Shown in pieces: positions 28,086 to 34,561 of a stretch of 41,585 nt of DNA (positions within the stretch are counted from its first letter, which is position 1; every line of letters starts with the position of its first letter). Position numbers and translations under genes: made by a program. A model generated the notes under the pieces. The model saw only the letters and a program-made list of their open reading frames with translations, was not told the DNA's origin and searched no databases. This stretch comes from a virus: positions 1 to 41,585 of the IMG/VR virus record IMGVR_UViG_3300020156_000053. One strand, given 5' to 3'.

Positions 28086-28496
28086 TCAGGTCGCGTCGAT
28101 CACTTCGAGGTCGCCGCTGACCTGGATGGTGACCTTGGTGGTCATCTTCGTGTCGACCCGGAACTCTTCGCCGCCCTGCTGGGTCACGAAGCCCGAGAAC
28201 TGCAGCTTGGCTGGCGTCGACTCGCCAGCCTGGAGCGGGTAGCTGATCGTGATCGTCTCGACGTCGCCCTCGAGCAGGTCGGCCGCCGCGGGGTTGTGGT
28301 CGAACTCACACGAGATGGTGCCGACGTTCTTGAGCTTCGCCGGCTTCGACGTCTTCGCGCCGACGGTTCCGAGGTGCGTGGTGTCGAGCACCTCGCGCGT
28401 GCGCTCGGGCAGCGTCAGCGAGATGAGGTCGTGGGCGAAGGACGAGGTGCCGAACGCGATCGAAGCGCCGGTCCCTTCCATAGCGATCGTGGGCAT
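28086..28496 (-). CDS. Major tail (tube) protein, 136 aa
   Basis: I start at the ATG 28494-28496 (MPTIAMEGTGASIAFG) because AGGGAAG precedes it. A longer frame begins in a low-quality context. The protein has tail-tube features: strand-rich, with DLISLTLPERTREVLDTTHL, SCEFDHNPAAADLLEGDVET and a final VTIQVSGDLEVIDAT. The order tube, decoration, frameshifted chaperone, tape measure is that of lambda-like siphophages. Confidence 0.75.
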   Translation of the reverse strand: MPTIAMEGTGASIAFGTSSFAHDLISLTLPERTREVLDTTHLGTVGAKTSKPAKLKNVGTISCEFDHNPAAADLLEGDVETITISYPLQAGESTPAKLQFSGFVTQQGGEEFRVDTKMTTKVTIQVSGDLEVIDAT

Positions 28497-28509
28497 GATG
28501 ACTTCCCTG

Positions 28510-29025
28510 CTAGGGTTTGGTGGTTTCGATGGCGCGGCGAAGGCCGGCCTCAACGGACGATGCGATCCCGGGCGTGTGCTGGGTGATGGCGCGCTCGAGG
28601 AAGTGGGCGGGGCCGGCGCGACGGCGGACGCGGCCGCGCTTGTCGACGCCGAACTCGATGCCGCGGGCGTACTGCTGCGCGCTGTACTTGGTCAGGCGCG
28701 CGCCCTTGGAGACGGCGCGCTCGACCGCCTTGCCGCGACCCTGGGCCATCTTGGCGCCCTCGGTGTCGCGGAAGGTGAAGTCCCGGCGCGTGCCGACGCG
28801 CGCGCTGACGGCGTTGCCGCGCTTGTGGCGGTGGGCGAGGCGGCCGATCGACGCGCGGAGCTGGCCGCTCTGCACCGGCGCCAGCTCCTTCGCGGTGGCG
28901 AGCACGGGGCCCATCGCGTCGAGCGTCACCTTCCGCGCGACCTTGCGCAGCTTCGGACCGCCGAGGGCGCGCAGTTCGGCGCGCAGCTCGTTGAGGCCGT
29001 TGATGTGGAGGGAGATACGGCCCAC
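28510..29025 (-). CDS. HK97 gp10-like tail completion/neck protein, 171 aa
   Basis: The GTG at 29023-29025 follows the upstream stop directly. The start GRISLHINGLNELRAELRAL and the middle LAPVQSGQLRASIGRL are the hallmark of the HK97 gp10 family, which joins head and tail. The C-terminal part has GIEFGVDKRGRVRRRAGPAH and RAITQHTPGIASSVEAGLRR. The position just ahead of the tail tube gene agrees. Confidence 0.8.
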   Translation of the reverse strand: MGRISLHINGLNELRAELRALGGPKLRKVARKVTLDAMGPVLATAKELAPVQSGQLRASIGRLAHRHKRGNAVSARVGTRRDFTFRDTEGAKMAQGRGKAVERAVSKGARLTKYSAQQYARGIEFGVDKRGRVRRRAGPAHFLERAITQHTPGIASSVEAGLRRAIETTKP

Positions 29026-29026
29026 G

Positions 29027-29248
29027 TCAGCGCCCCAGGACCAGGCCAGCAGCGAACGCGAGGACGATCGCGGCGATGGTGAGCAGGCGCTCGAACGGGA
29101 TGTTGCGGAGGGTGTGCCGCAGGTACGCCAGCTCGCGCCGCGCCCGGACGAGCCGGATGCAGTTGAGGATCTCCGGGTCCGCGCGCAGCTTCGACGCCTC
29201 CCGGTAGTCGGGGTCGCGCACGTAGTCGGCGGGATCGGGGCCGATCAT
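29027..29248 (-). CDS. Small C-terminally anchored membrane protein, 73 aa
   Basis: The ATG at 29246-29248 overlaps the lipoprotein stop. It is a soluble, charged N-terminus (MIGPDPADYVRDPDYREASK, RARRELAYLRHTL) with one C-terminal membrane span (LLTIAAIVLAFAAGLVLG) ending in Arg. Such a topology fits a holin-, pinholin- or exclusion-type protein, or a tail-anchored accessory. Its placement inside the connector genes is unusual. Confidence 0.55.
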   Translation of the reverse strand: MIGPDPADYVRDPDYREASKLRADPEILNCIRLVRARRELAYLRHTLRNIPFERLLTIAAIVLAFAAGLVLGR

Positions 29249-29910
29249 GCCTTGGCCTCCGGCTGGGGGACGGCGATCCCGGCCGCCTCGGCGGCGGCGC
29301 GGACGTCGGCGGGGAGCCGCGCCAGGTACGCCTCGACCGTCTCCGGCGGCAGCGCCGCGCGCAGCAGGGCGAGGGCCTGGGTGGTGCCGGCGGCGAGCAC
29401 CGCCTGCTTCTTGTCGGCGTCCTTCTGGCGGCGGGTGGCGAAGGCGGCCCAGACACCCTCGGCGATCGCGGCTGCAGCCGGCCCGAAGCCAGGGACGTTC
29501 CGGAGGACGGAGAAGGCGATCGGGGCCAGGGTGAGCGCCGCGGCCCACGCCCACGCCTTCCAGGCACCGCCGCGGGCGTCCGCCTCGGCCTGCTCGCCGG
29601 CCTCGCGGTAGCCGGCCGGGTCGGCGATGATCCGCTCCTGGGTCCAGGTGGCGGCAGGCAGCTCGGCGGCGCCGGCCGTCGCACGGGCGAACGCGGCCGC
29701 GCCGGCGATGATGTCCTCGACCGCCTGGGTCCGCGCCGGGCCGAGGAAGATCGCCAGCGCCTGCATGCCGGCGTCCGCCTCGACGGCGGCCTGCGCCGGC
29801 GGCGCCGGGGGCTGGCGGCCGTCGCCGCAGCCCGTCAGGAACTTCGCCAGGAGGGCCAGGACCAGGAGGGTCAGCAGCGCGGCGCGGCGGTGGTACTGCG
29901 CATCGGTCAT
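29245..29910 (-). CDS. Lipoprotein with a second membrane span, 221 aa
   Basis: The ATG at 29908-29910 opens MTDAQYHRRAALLTLLVLAL, with the lipobox FLTGC at C28, so an N-terminal lipid anchor is likely. A hydrophobic stretch at about 117-136 (WKAWAWAAALTLAPIAFSVL) would give a second membrane contact. The rest is alanine-rich and helical. Phage lipoproteins of this kind include spanins and superinfection-exclusion proteins. The size and extra membrane span do not match a simple o-spanin. The gene lies between connector genes, coupled on both sides. Confidence 0.6.
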   Translation of the reverse strand: MTDAQYHRRAALLTLLVLALLAKFLTGCGDGRQPPAPPAQAAVEADAGMQALAIFLGPARTQAVEDIIAGAAAFARATAGAAELPAATWTQERIIADPAGYREAGEQAEADARGGAWKAWAWAAALTLAPIAFSVLRNVPGFGPAAAAIAEGVWAAFATRRQKDADKKQAVLAAGTTQALALLRAALPPETVEAYLARLPADVRAAAEAAGIAVPQPEAKA

Positions 29911-30407
29911 GGCTGCCTCGTGTAGGTGAGGGTGAGCGTGCACTCGAAGACGTCGCCGCTGGCGGTCTGGTCCTTCGGCTCGGTGCGCGTCGGCGCGATG
30001 GCGAGCTCGATGGAGCGGATGGCGAGGGTCGCCGGGTTGTAGCTGCCGGCCGCCTTCTCGAGGTCCTCCCACACGCCGCCGACGGCGTTGGTGAACTCGA
30101 GCAGCGCCGCCTCGTCGTCGACCCCCTCCGCCACGTCGGACCGGAAGTAGAGCCAGAGCGTCGAGCCGTCGGCCCGGTGATCGAAGGGGCGTCCGGGCGT
30201 GACAACGCGGCGGTCGCGCGAGAGGTCGCCGTGCCCGATCATCGCCAGGCGCTCGGGCGGGTTCAGGCTCGTCTCGATGAGGAAGACGCGGGCGCGCGCC
30301 TCCGCGTCGTCGAGGCCGCCGAGCCAGCCGCGGAAGGTGGCGCTCTCGAGCAACAGCTCGCGCAGCGCCGCCAGCGGCAGGGACAGGATGCCGGTCGGGG
30401 TGGTCAT
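29907..30407 (-). CDS. Tail-terminator-like (gpU/neck) protein, 166 aa
   Basis: The ATG at 30405-30407 overlaps the connector gene's stop as ATGA. The protein (MTTPTGILSLPLAALRELLL) has helices, then strands (DGSTLWLYFRSDVAEG, ALLEFTNAVGGVWEDLEKAA) and a final beta pair (VFECTLTLTYTRQP). That pattern suits the small alpha/beta tail-completion proteins placed between the connector and tail tube genes. The family is not confirmed. Confidence 0.5.
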   Translation of the reverse strand: MTTPTGILSLPLAALRELLLESATFRGWLGGLDDAEARARVFLIETSLNPPERLAMIGHGDLSRDRRVVTPGRPFDHRADGSTLWLYFRSDVAEGVDDEAALLEFTNAVGGVWEDLEKAAGSYNPATLAIRSIELAIAPTRTEPKDQTASGDVFECTLTLTYTRQP

Positions 30408-30772
30408 CGGCGCATCTTCTCGGGCGCCATGCGGAGCTGGCCGTTCGGCCGGCTCAGGTGCAGGACCCAGGTCCAGGCGTCCTGGCGTTCGTAGTGCGTG
30501 ACGACCCACTCGACGTCGTCGCGGACGATGCGCGTCTTCGCCGGCAGCTCGCCGAGCAGGTTCTCGCGCAGGACGGTGAGCGTCGCGTCGCCGGTGAACC
30601 CCTGCATGCCGACGCCGGCATCGGCCTCGCCGAGGGCCGTCACCCGGCGGAAGATGCCGACCAGCGACCCCGTCGACCCGTCCGGCAGCCGCAGCTCGAC
30701 CGTCTCGCCGTGCACGTCGTGCAGGCGGGGGCGGGCGGCCGCGTTGAACCGGTCGGCGTGGGCGCTGCTCAC
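30404..30772 (-). CDS. Head-tail joining protein (gpFII-like), 122 aa
   Basis: The GTG at 30770-30772 overlaps the upstream stop as GTGA, which fixes the start. The core HGETVELRLPDGSTGSLVGI, then GDATLTVLRENLLGELPAKT, RIVRDDVEWVVTHYERQDAW matches the beta-barrel connector family typified by lambda gpFII, sometimes listed as a phage head-tail joining domain. These proteins join the capsid portal vertex to the tail. Confidence 0.65.
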   Translation of the reverse strand: MSSAHADRFNAAARPRLHDVHGETVELRLPDGSTGSLVGIFRRVTALGEADAGVGMQGFTGDATLTVLRENLLGELPAKTRIVRDDVEWVVTHYERQDAWTWVLHLSRPNGQLRMAPEKMRR

Positions 30773-31317
30773 GGCGTCGCGCTCCGGGCGTAGGCGGCGA
30801 CGAGCCAGCCCAGGAGGCCGATGATGGCGAGGCCGACGCCGCCGGCGGCGCTGATGACGACCGCGTCGCGGCTCTTCGCCCACAGCGACCGCTCGGTCGC
30901 TGCGTCCGCCTCGAGCTTGGCCTCCTTCCGGCCTTCCTCCCGCGCCCGACGCTCGCGGTCGCTCTCCTCGAGCGTGGCGAGGCGGGCCTGCAGGGCGTCG
31001 AACTGATGCGCCTCGACGGCTCGCAGCCGGCGGTCGTGCTCGGCCCCCTGGTCGATCAGCTCGCCGAGCTGGTGCTCGTGCTTCCGGATGGTGGCGTCGC
31101 CGTCGTTCAGCCGGCCCTCGATCCCGCTGAGGCGCGACTCGATGCCGCGCATGGCTTCCTTGAGGTCGGCGCGCAGCTCGCGGAGGTCGCGCTCCTGGCC
31201 GCGCTTCCACTCGCGGAACCAGACCTCGTCCACGCGCGTAGCCTCGAGCGGCGCTCCGCCGATGGGCTGGCGGAGGGCCTCGTAGGGCCTCGTCGGCGTC
31301 TGATCTTCGTCGGGCAT
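30769..31317 (-). CDS. Coiled-coil protein with C-terminal membrane anchor (XhlA-like topology), 182 aa
   Basis: The ATG at 31315-31317 gives MPDEDQTPTRPYEALRQPIG. Residues of about 45-135 form a long coiled coil (ADLKEAMRGIESRLSGIEGR, ALQARLATLEESDRERRARE). Residues 152-175 are one hydrophobic span (AVVISAAGGVGLAIIGLLGW) near the C-terminus. This layout is that of XhlA-type haemolysin/holin-associated proteins. Here it lies between the capsid decoration and connector genes and not in a recognisable lysis cassette. Confidence 0.6.
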   Translation of the reverse strand: MPDEDQTPTRPYEALRQPIGGAPLEATRVDEVWFREWKRGQERDLRELRADLKEAMRGIESRLSGIEGRLNDGDATIRKHEHQLGELIDQGAEHDRRLRAVEAHQFDALQARLATLEESDRERRAREEGRKEAKLEADAATERSLWAKSRDAVVISAAGGVGLAIIGLLGWLVAAYARSATP

Positions 31318-31361
31318 GGCAGCCGTTCGGGCAGAAGGTGGGCGGGTCGGCGGATGCGGAA

Positions 31362-31385
31362 CCCCCGGGCGTCGCCGCTCGGGGG
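31362..31385 (-). terminator. Strong hairpin downstream of the decoration gene
   Basis: Arms CCCCCGGGCG (31362-31371) and CGCTCGGGGG (31376-31385) form a 10-bp stem with one G-U pair and a 4-nt loop. It begins 16 nt after the decoration gene stop, in the 83-bp gap before the coiled-coil membrane gene. There is no U-run, so a factor-assisted attenuator or a 3'-end stabiliser is more likely than a classical terminator. Confidence 0.6.
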
Positions 31386-31400
31386 AACCGGATCGGTCGA

Positions 31401-31766
31401 TCAGCTCGCGACGGTCCCGACGCGGGCGTTGAGGTCGACGGTCGCGACGAGCTGGCCGCTCGTCTTCGCCGCCAGCGCGACGCCGGCGAGGACGTCGCCC
31501 GCGGCCGTGGTGGAGACGATCACGTTGTCGGCGCTGACATCGAGCGACACCGCGGCGCCGGCCGAGAAGGTCGTGCCGCTGGCGCTGGTGATGTCGAAGA
31601 CGCCGTCGATGTAGACGGCGCCCTGGACGCCGTCGGCGACGTCCGCGACGACGACGCCGACGCGGTTGTCGGACAGGATGACGACGTCGCCGGCGACCTT
31701 GTCGGCGCCGCTCGGCGTGTAGTCGCGCGTGGTGCGCGCGCCGTAGCGATGGGTGGCAGATGCCAT
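31401..31766 (-). CDS. Capsid decoration-type protein (DUF2190-like), 121 aa
   Basis: The ATG at 31764-31766 follows AAGGA. The product (MASATHRYGARTTRDYTPSG) is strand-rich with repeated VAGDVVILSDNRVGVVVADV, GAVYIDGVFDI and AAVSLDVSADNVI, the pattern of DUF2190-type decoration proteins that stabilise HK97-fold capsids. It directly follows the capsid gene and is set apart from neighbours by a strong hairpin on each side. Confidence 0.65.
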   Translation of the reverse strand: MASATHRYGARTTRDYTPSGADKVAGDVVILSDNRVGVVVADVADGVQGAVYIDGVFDITSASGTTFSAGAAVSLDVSADNVIVSTTAAGDVLAGVALAAKTSGQLVATVDLNARVGTVAS

Positions 31767-31810
31767 GATGGATGGTCCTTGATCTTGATGGTGTGTGGCG
31801 CCGACCGCTT

Positions 31811-31837
31811 CCCTCCCCGGCAACGCGCCGGGGAGGG
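31811..31837 (-). terminator. Strong hairpin between capsid and decoration genes
   Basis: Perfect 11-bp arms CCCTCCCCGGC (31811-31821) and GCCGGGGAGGG (31827-31837) with a 5-nt loop lie in the 87-bp gap after the capsid gene. There is no U-run on the minus strand. It may tune the amount of downstream message or protect the capsid mRNA 3' end. Confidence 0.6.
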
Positions 31838-31853
31838 GCGATCAGCTAGCGGC

Positions 31854-33359
31854 TCACGCCGCACCCTTCGAGCGCACGCCGCCGCGGTAGTCCTGCTTCG
31901 CGACGCCGAAGTCGTGGAAGCCGCGCATCTGGATGCCGAGCGTGTTGAAGTCGGCGTCCGCGCTCTCCACCGTCGGGGCCTCCTGGCCGTCGAGGAACAC
32001 CGTCTCGATGACGGCGAGATCCATCGGGTCGGCCAGCATGTGCCACGCCGTCGAGCTGTAGCCGCCGCCCATCGCGGCCGTGCTCAGGTAGGGCGAGGTC
32101 ACGGTCCGGAACTTGCCCGCGTGCGGGTTCGCCACCGGGTACTTGGTGCTCGCCGTGGTGTCGCGCAGCTCGGTCGACGCCATCAGCGCCGCCGCCTTCG
32201 CGCTCAGGGCCGTCGGGACGAGCAGGATGCGCGGCGAGATGCCGAGCGGCTTGCTGTTCGCGTCCTTCTGGTCGAGGAACATCTGCTCGGCGGTCGAGAG
32301 GCTGTCGATCGACAGGACCGACGAGGCGCCCTCGAAGTAGTTGCCGCGGGCGGTCGTCCAGAAGGTCGTGTTGTCGGCGAGGAACGCCGCCCAGAAGACC
32401 TCGTTGAGCTTGAGCGCGGCGCCGCGGCCGAGCATCCGCGCGACCTGGGTGAGCGCGCCGAGGTCGTCGTTCCGCAGGTCCTGGCGCGTGATGCCGAGCA
32501 TCTTCGCGTAGGTGTCCGCCTTGTTGGTGAACGACTCCTCGCCCAGCGTGCCGTGCTTGATCTCGCCGCCGTTGCCGACCTTCTCGTACGTCAGGTCGCC
32601 GGTCAGCCGGTACGACGTGATCGCCTTGAAGTCCGAGACCGGACGGATCGCCGAGACCGAGCGCCACGCCTGGTCGACCGCCATGAAGGCGTCCAGGATC
32701 GTCTTGTTCGCGACGTTCGACAGGATGCCGCCGATGTCGTTCGTGCTGAACGCAGCGCGGAGGACTTCGGCATCGACGCGCATCACGTTGCCGGAGAAGC
32801 CGTTGGTGCGCGCGGCCTCGATGATGACCTGGTTCAGCGAGATGCGGCCGCGGAAGGCGCGGTGCGCCGCCTCGACCAGCTTCTCGCCGTAGGTCGCGAT
32901 GAGCCGCTTCTCGTCGGCGCGGGCCGCCTGCATCACGGCGACCTCGAGCACGTCCGAGCCGGCCGGCTTGTGGCCGCCGTGGATGGACGGGCCCTGGGGG
33001 CGCTCGGCGCGCACGACCTCGAGCTCGGTCTTGTCGCGCGACCAGCCCTCGCGGATGGCCTGTGCCTGGATCTTCGGGTGCTTCCCGGCGCACACTTCCT
33101 CGATCGCGGCCTGGCGGTCGAGCTCGGCCGCGCGCTTGTCGCGCGACGCCTGCAGGGCCGCGGCCTCGTCGTCGGCCGGAGCAGCGGGCGTCTTCGCCTT
33201 CGGCTGGCTCTCGGCCCACGCCTTGAGGTCGGCAGCGCCCTTCTTCGCCTCGTCGTCTTCCTTGTCGGTGACCTCGGCGCGCTCGTTCAGCGCGGCAGTC
33301 AGGTGGGGGAAAGCTGCCGCGAGCGCGAGCAGCGCAGCCAGGTGGATCCTGGTCTTCAT
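31854..33359 (-). CDS. Possible internal-start capsid form, 501 aa
   Basis: Within the fusion gene, the ATG at 33357-33359 (M228) is preceded by AAGGA at about 7-8 nt, a good ribosome-binding site. The resulting product starts MKTRIHLAALLALAAAFPHL, an odd hydrophobic, signal-like stretch, and then runs through the scaffold-like and capsid parts. Nested products are known for lambda C/Nu3 and Mu I/Z. A capsid-rich product would fit the need for far more capsid than protease. It is not proven by sequence. Confidence 0.45.
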   Translation of the reverse strand: MKTRIHLAALLALAAAFPHLTAALNERAEVTDKEDDEAKKGAADLKAWAESQPKAKTPAAPADDEAAALQASRDKRAAELDRQAAIEEVCAGKHPKIQAQAIREGWSRDKTELEVVRAERPQGPSIHGGHKPAGSDVLEVAVMQAARADEKRLIATYGEKLVEAAHRAFRGRISLNQVIIEAARTNGFSGNVMRVDAEVLRAAFSTNDIGGILSNVANKTILDAFMAVDQAWRSVSAIRPVSDFKAITSYRLTGDLTYEKVGNGGEIKHGTLGEESFTNKADTYAKMLGITRQDLRNDDLGALTQVARMLGRGAALKLNEVFWAAFLADNTTFWTTARGNYFEGASSVLSIDSLSTAEQMFLDQKDANSKPLGISPRILLVPTALSAKAAALMASTELRDTTASTKYPVANPHAGKFRTVTSPYLSTAAMGGGYSSTAWHMLADPMDLAVIETVFLDGQEAPTVESADADFNTLGIQMRGFHDFGVAKQDYRGGVRSKGAA

Positions 33360-34040
33360 GAGCGTTTCCTTGCTGGAGGTGCTCGGTTGGTTCCGGCTCG
33401 CGGCCATGCGAGCGGCGGTGGAGTCGTCGGCCCCGAGGGCGACGAATGAGACTTCGGAGAGACGCGAGGCGCGGACGATCAGCAGCGGGCCGGCGAAGGT
33501 CTGGCCGTTCACGGCGACCTCGACACCGGCTCGCACCTGCTCGACGCGTTCGACCTCAGCACCGATCGACGACTGCCAGGGGAAGCCCATGTCAGCCGCA
33601 TTGACCACATCGCGCGCCACCTGGTTCGCGCCGCTGGCAATGCCCTCGACGCGCAGCTTGCCGGTCGCGTTGATGATCTTCTCGCTGTGCCCGACGATGA
33701 GCGACGGGCTGTGGTCCTTGAAGATGGGGCGCGCCTTCGCGCTGATCTTCATGCCATCGAGGTCGACAACGACCGGATCCTCGCTCCACCAGAAGCGCAT
33801 GGCGCCGCCGTTGTAGGCGTCCATGCGGAAGCGGCGCGGCTCCTTCTTCTCGCCATCGGCGGCCGCGACGAGCTCGATGCCGCCGGCGTCGTCCGAGATT
33901 CGGTCGCCGGTGCGCAGCGTGAACACGTCGCCGGACCTGCCGCTGGCCATCAGCCGACGGCGAATGGCGTCCGCGTCGACGAGCTGGTCGTCGTGCTTCT
34001 TGCCGTCGGCGTGGAGCATGAACGGGATGCGGTGCGACAT
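31854..34040 (-). CDS. Prohead protease fused to major capsid protein, 728 aa
   Basis: The ATG at 34038-34040 has GAGGA at good spacing. Residues 1-205 resemble HK97/Mu-type prohead protease: IFKDHSPSLIVGHSEKI (candidate catalytic His110) and PWQSSIGAEVERV (candidate Ser157/158), with SEVSFVALGADDS near the end. Residues of about 230-330 form a charged helical scaffold-like part (EVTDKEDDEAKKGAADLKAW, RDKRAAELDRQAAIEEVCAG). The remainder is HK97-fold capsid protein (RISLNQVIIEAARTNG, SNVANKTILDAFMAVDQAWR, LTGDLTYEKVGNGGEIKHGT). The protease would free the capsid domain during maturation. An internal start may also supply capsid alone (see 31854-33359). Confidence 0.8.
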   Translation of the reverse strand: MSHRIPFMLHADGKKHDDQLVDADAIRRRLMASGRSGDVFTLRTGDRISDDAGGIELVAAADGEKKEPRRFRMDAYNGGAMRFWWSEDPVVVDLDGMKISAKARPIFKDHSPSLIVGHSEKIINATGKLRVEGIASGANQVARDVVNAADMGFPWQSSIGAEVERVEQVRAGVEVAVNGQTFAGPLLIVRASRLSEVSFVALGADDSTAARMAASRNQPSTSSKETLMKTRIHLAALLALAAAFPHLTAALNERAEVTDKEDDEAKKGAADLKAWAESQPKAKTPAAPADDEAAALQASRDKRAAELDRQAAIEEVCAGKHPKIQAQAIREGWSRDKTELEVVRAERPQGPSIHGGHKPAGSDVLEVAVMQAARADEKRLIATYGEKLVEAAHRAFRGRISLNQVIIEAARTNGFSGNVMRVDAEVLRAAFSTNDIGGILSNVANKTILDAFMAVDQAWRSVSAIRPVSDFKAITSYRLTGDLTYEKVGNGGEIKHGTLGEESFTNKADTYAKMLGITRQDLRNDDLGALTQVARMLGRGAALKLNEVFWAAFLADNTTFWTTARGNYFEGASSVLSIDSLSTAEQMFLDQKDANSKPLGISPRILLVPTALSAKAAALMASTELRDTTASTKYPVANPHAGKFRTVTSPYLSTAAMGGGYSSTAWHMLADPMDLAVIETVFLDGQEAPTVESADADFNTLGIQMRGFHDFGVAKQDYRGGVRSKGAA

Positions 34041-34051
34041 GGGCGGTTTCC

Positions 34052-34561
34052 TCAGTCGGCCGCGCCGGCGTCGGCTTCGCCGGCTGCGACGTGGTTCTTG
34101 ATCGCGTTGCGGACCTGGACGCGCGTCCGCTGCGGCAGGTTGTCGAGCACCGCCACGCGGTTCCGGAGGTCGGCCAGCGACGTCGCCGCGGCCACCGCCG
34201 CCTTGAACGACGTGATCCACTCGCGCAGCGTGTTGACCTCGTCGAGGACGAGCAGTGCCTCGGCGCGCAGCAGCAGGAGCGCGCTTTCCTTGGCGCTGTC
34301 GAACGCCGCGGCCGCCTTGGCGCGGATATGGTCCACGCGGTCGGGGAAGGTCGGCTTGGTCGCCATGAACGCGCGCCACGCCTTGATGTGCTGCCGGGTG
34401 TGCGCCCGGTACTCGGCCTCCGTCATGCGCACGGCGCCGGCCGTGACGGGGTCCGTGTCCTCGCGCTCGATGACCTCGGCGGGCCACTCGGCGGGGACGC
34501 CGGCGGGCTTGAGGTTCGCAGCGAGCGAGCCGTACGTGATGACGTCGAGCACGCGCGTCAT
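34052..34561 (-). CDS. Helical hypothetical protein between fibre and capsid genes, 169 aa
   Basis: I place the start at the ATG 34559-34561 because it overlaps the fibre gene's stop. The protein ([20 protein letters not shown]) is largely helical after residue 50 ([60 protein letters not shown]). Proteins right after fibre genes are often fibre chaperones, but this one has no recognised family. Confidence 0.45.
   Translation of the reverse strand: MTRVLDVITYGSLAANLKPAGVPAEWPAEVIEREDTDPVTAGAVRMTEAEYRAHTRQHIKAWRAFMATKPTFPDRVDHIRAKAAAAFDSAKESALLLLRAEALLVLDEVNTLREWITSFKAAVAAATSLADLRNRVAVLDNLPQRTRVQVRNAIKNHVAAGEADAGAAD

Noticed and set aside
31811-31837. Canonical intrinsic terminator
   Set aside because: The stem is strong, but no U-run follows on either strand. 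Attenuation or stability is a safer reading. The same holds for the hairpins at 31362-31385, 15344-15369 and 7041-7079.
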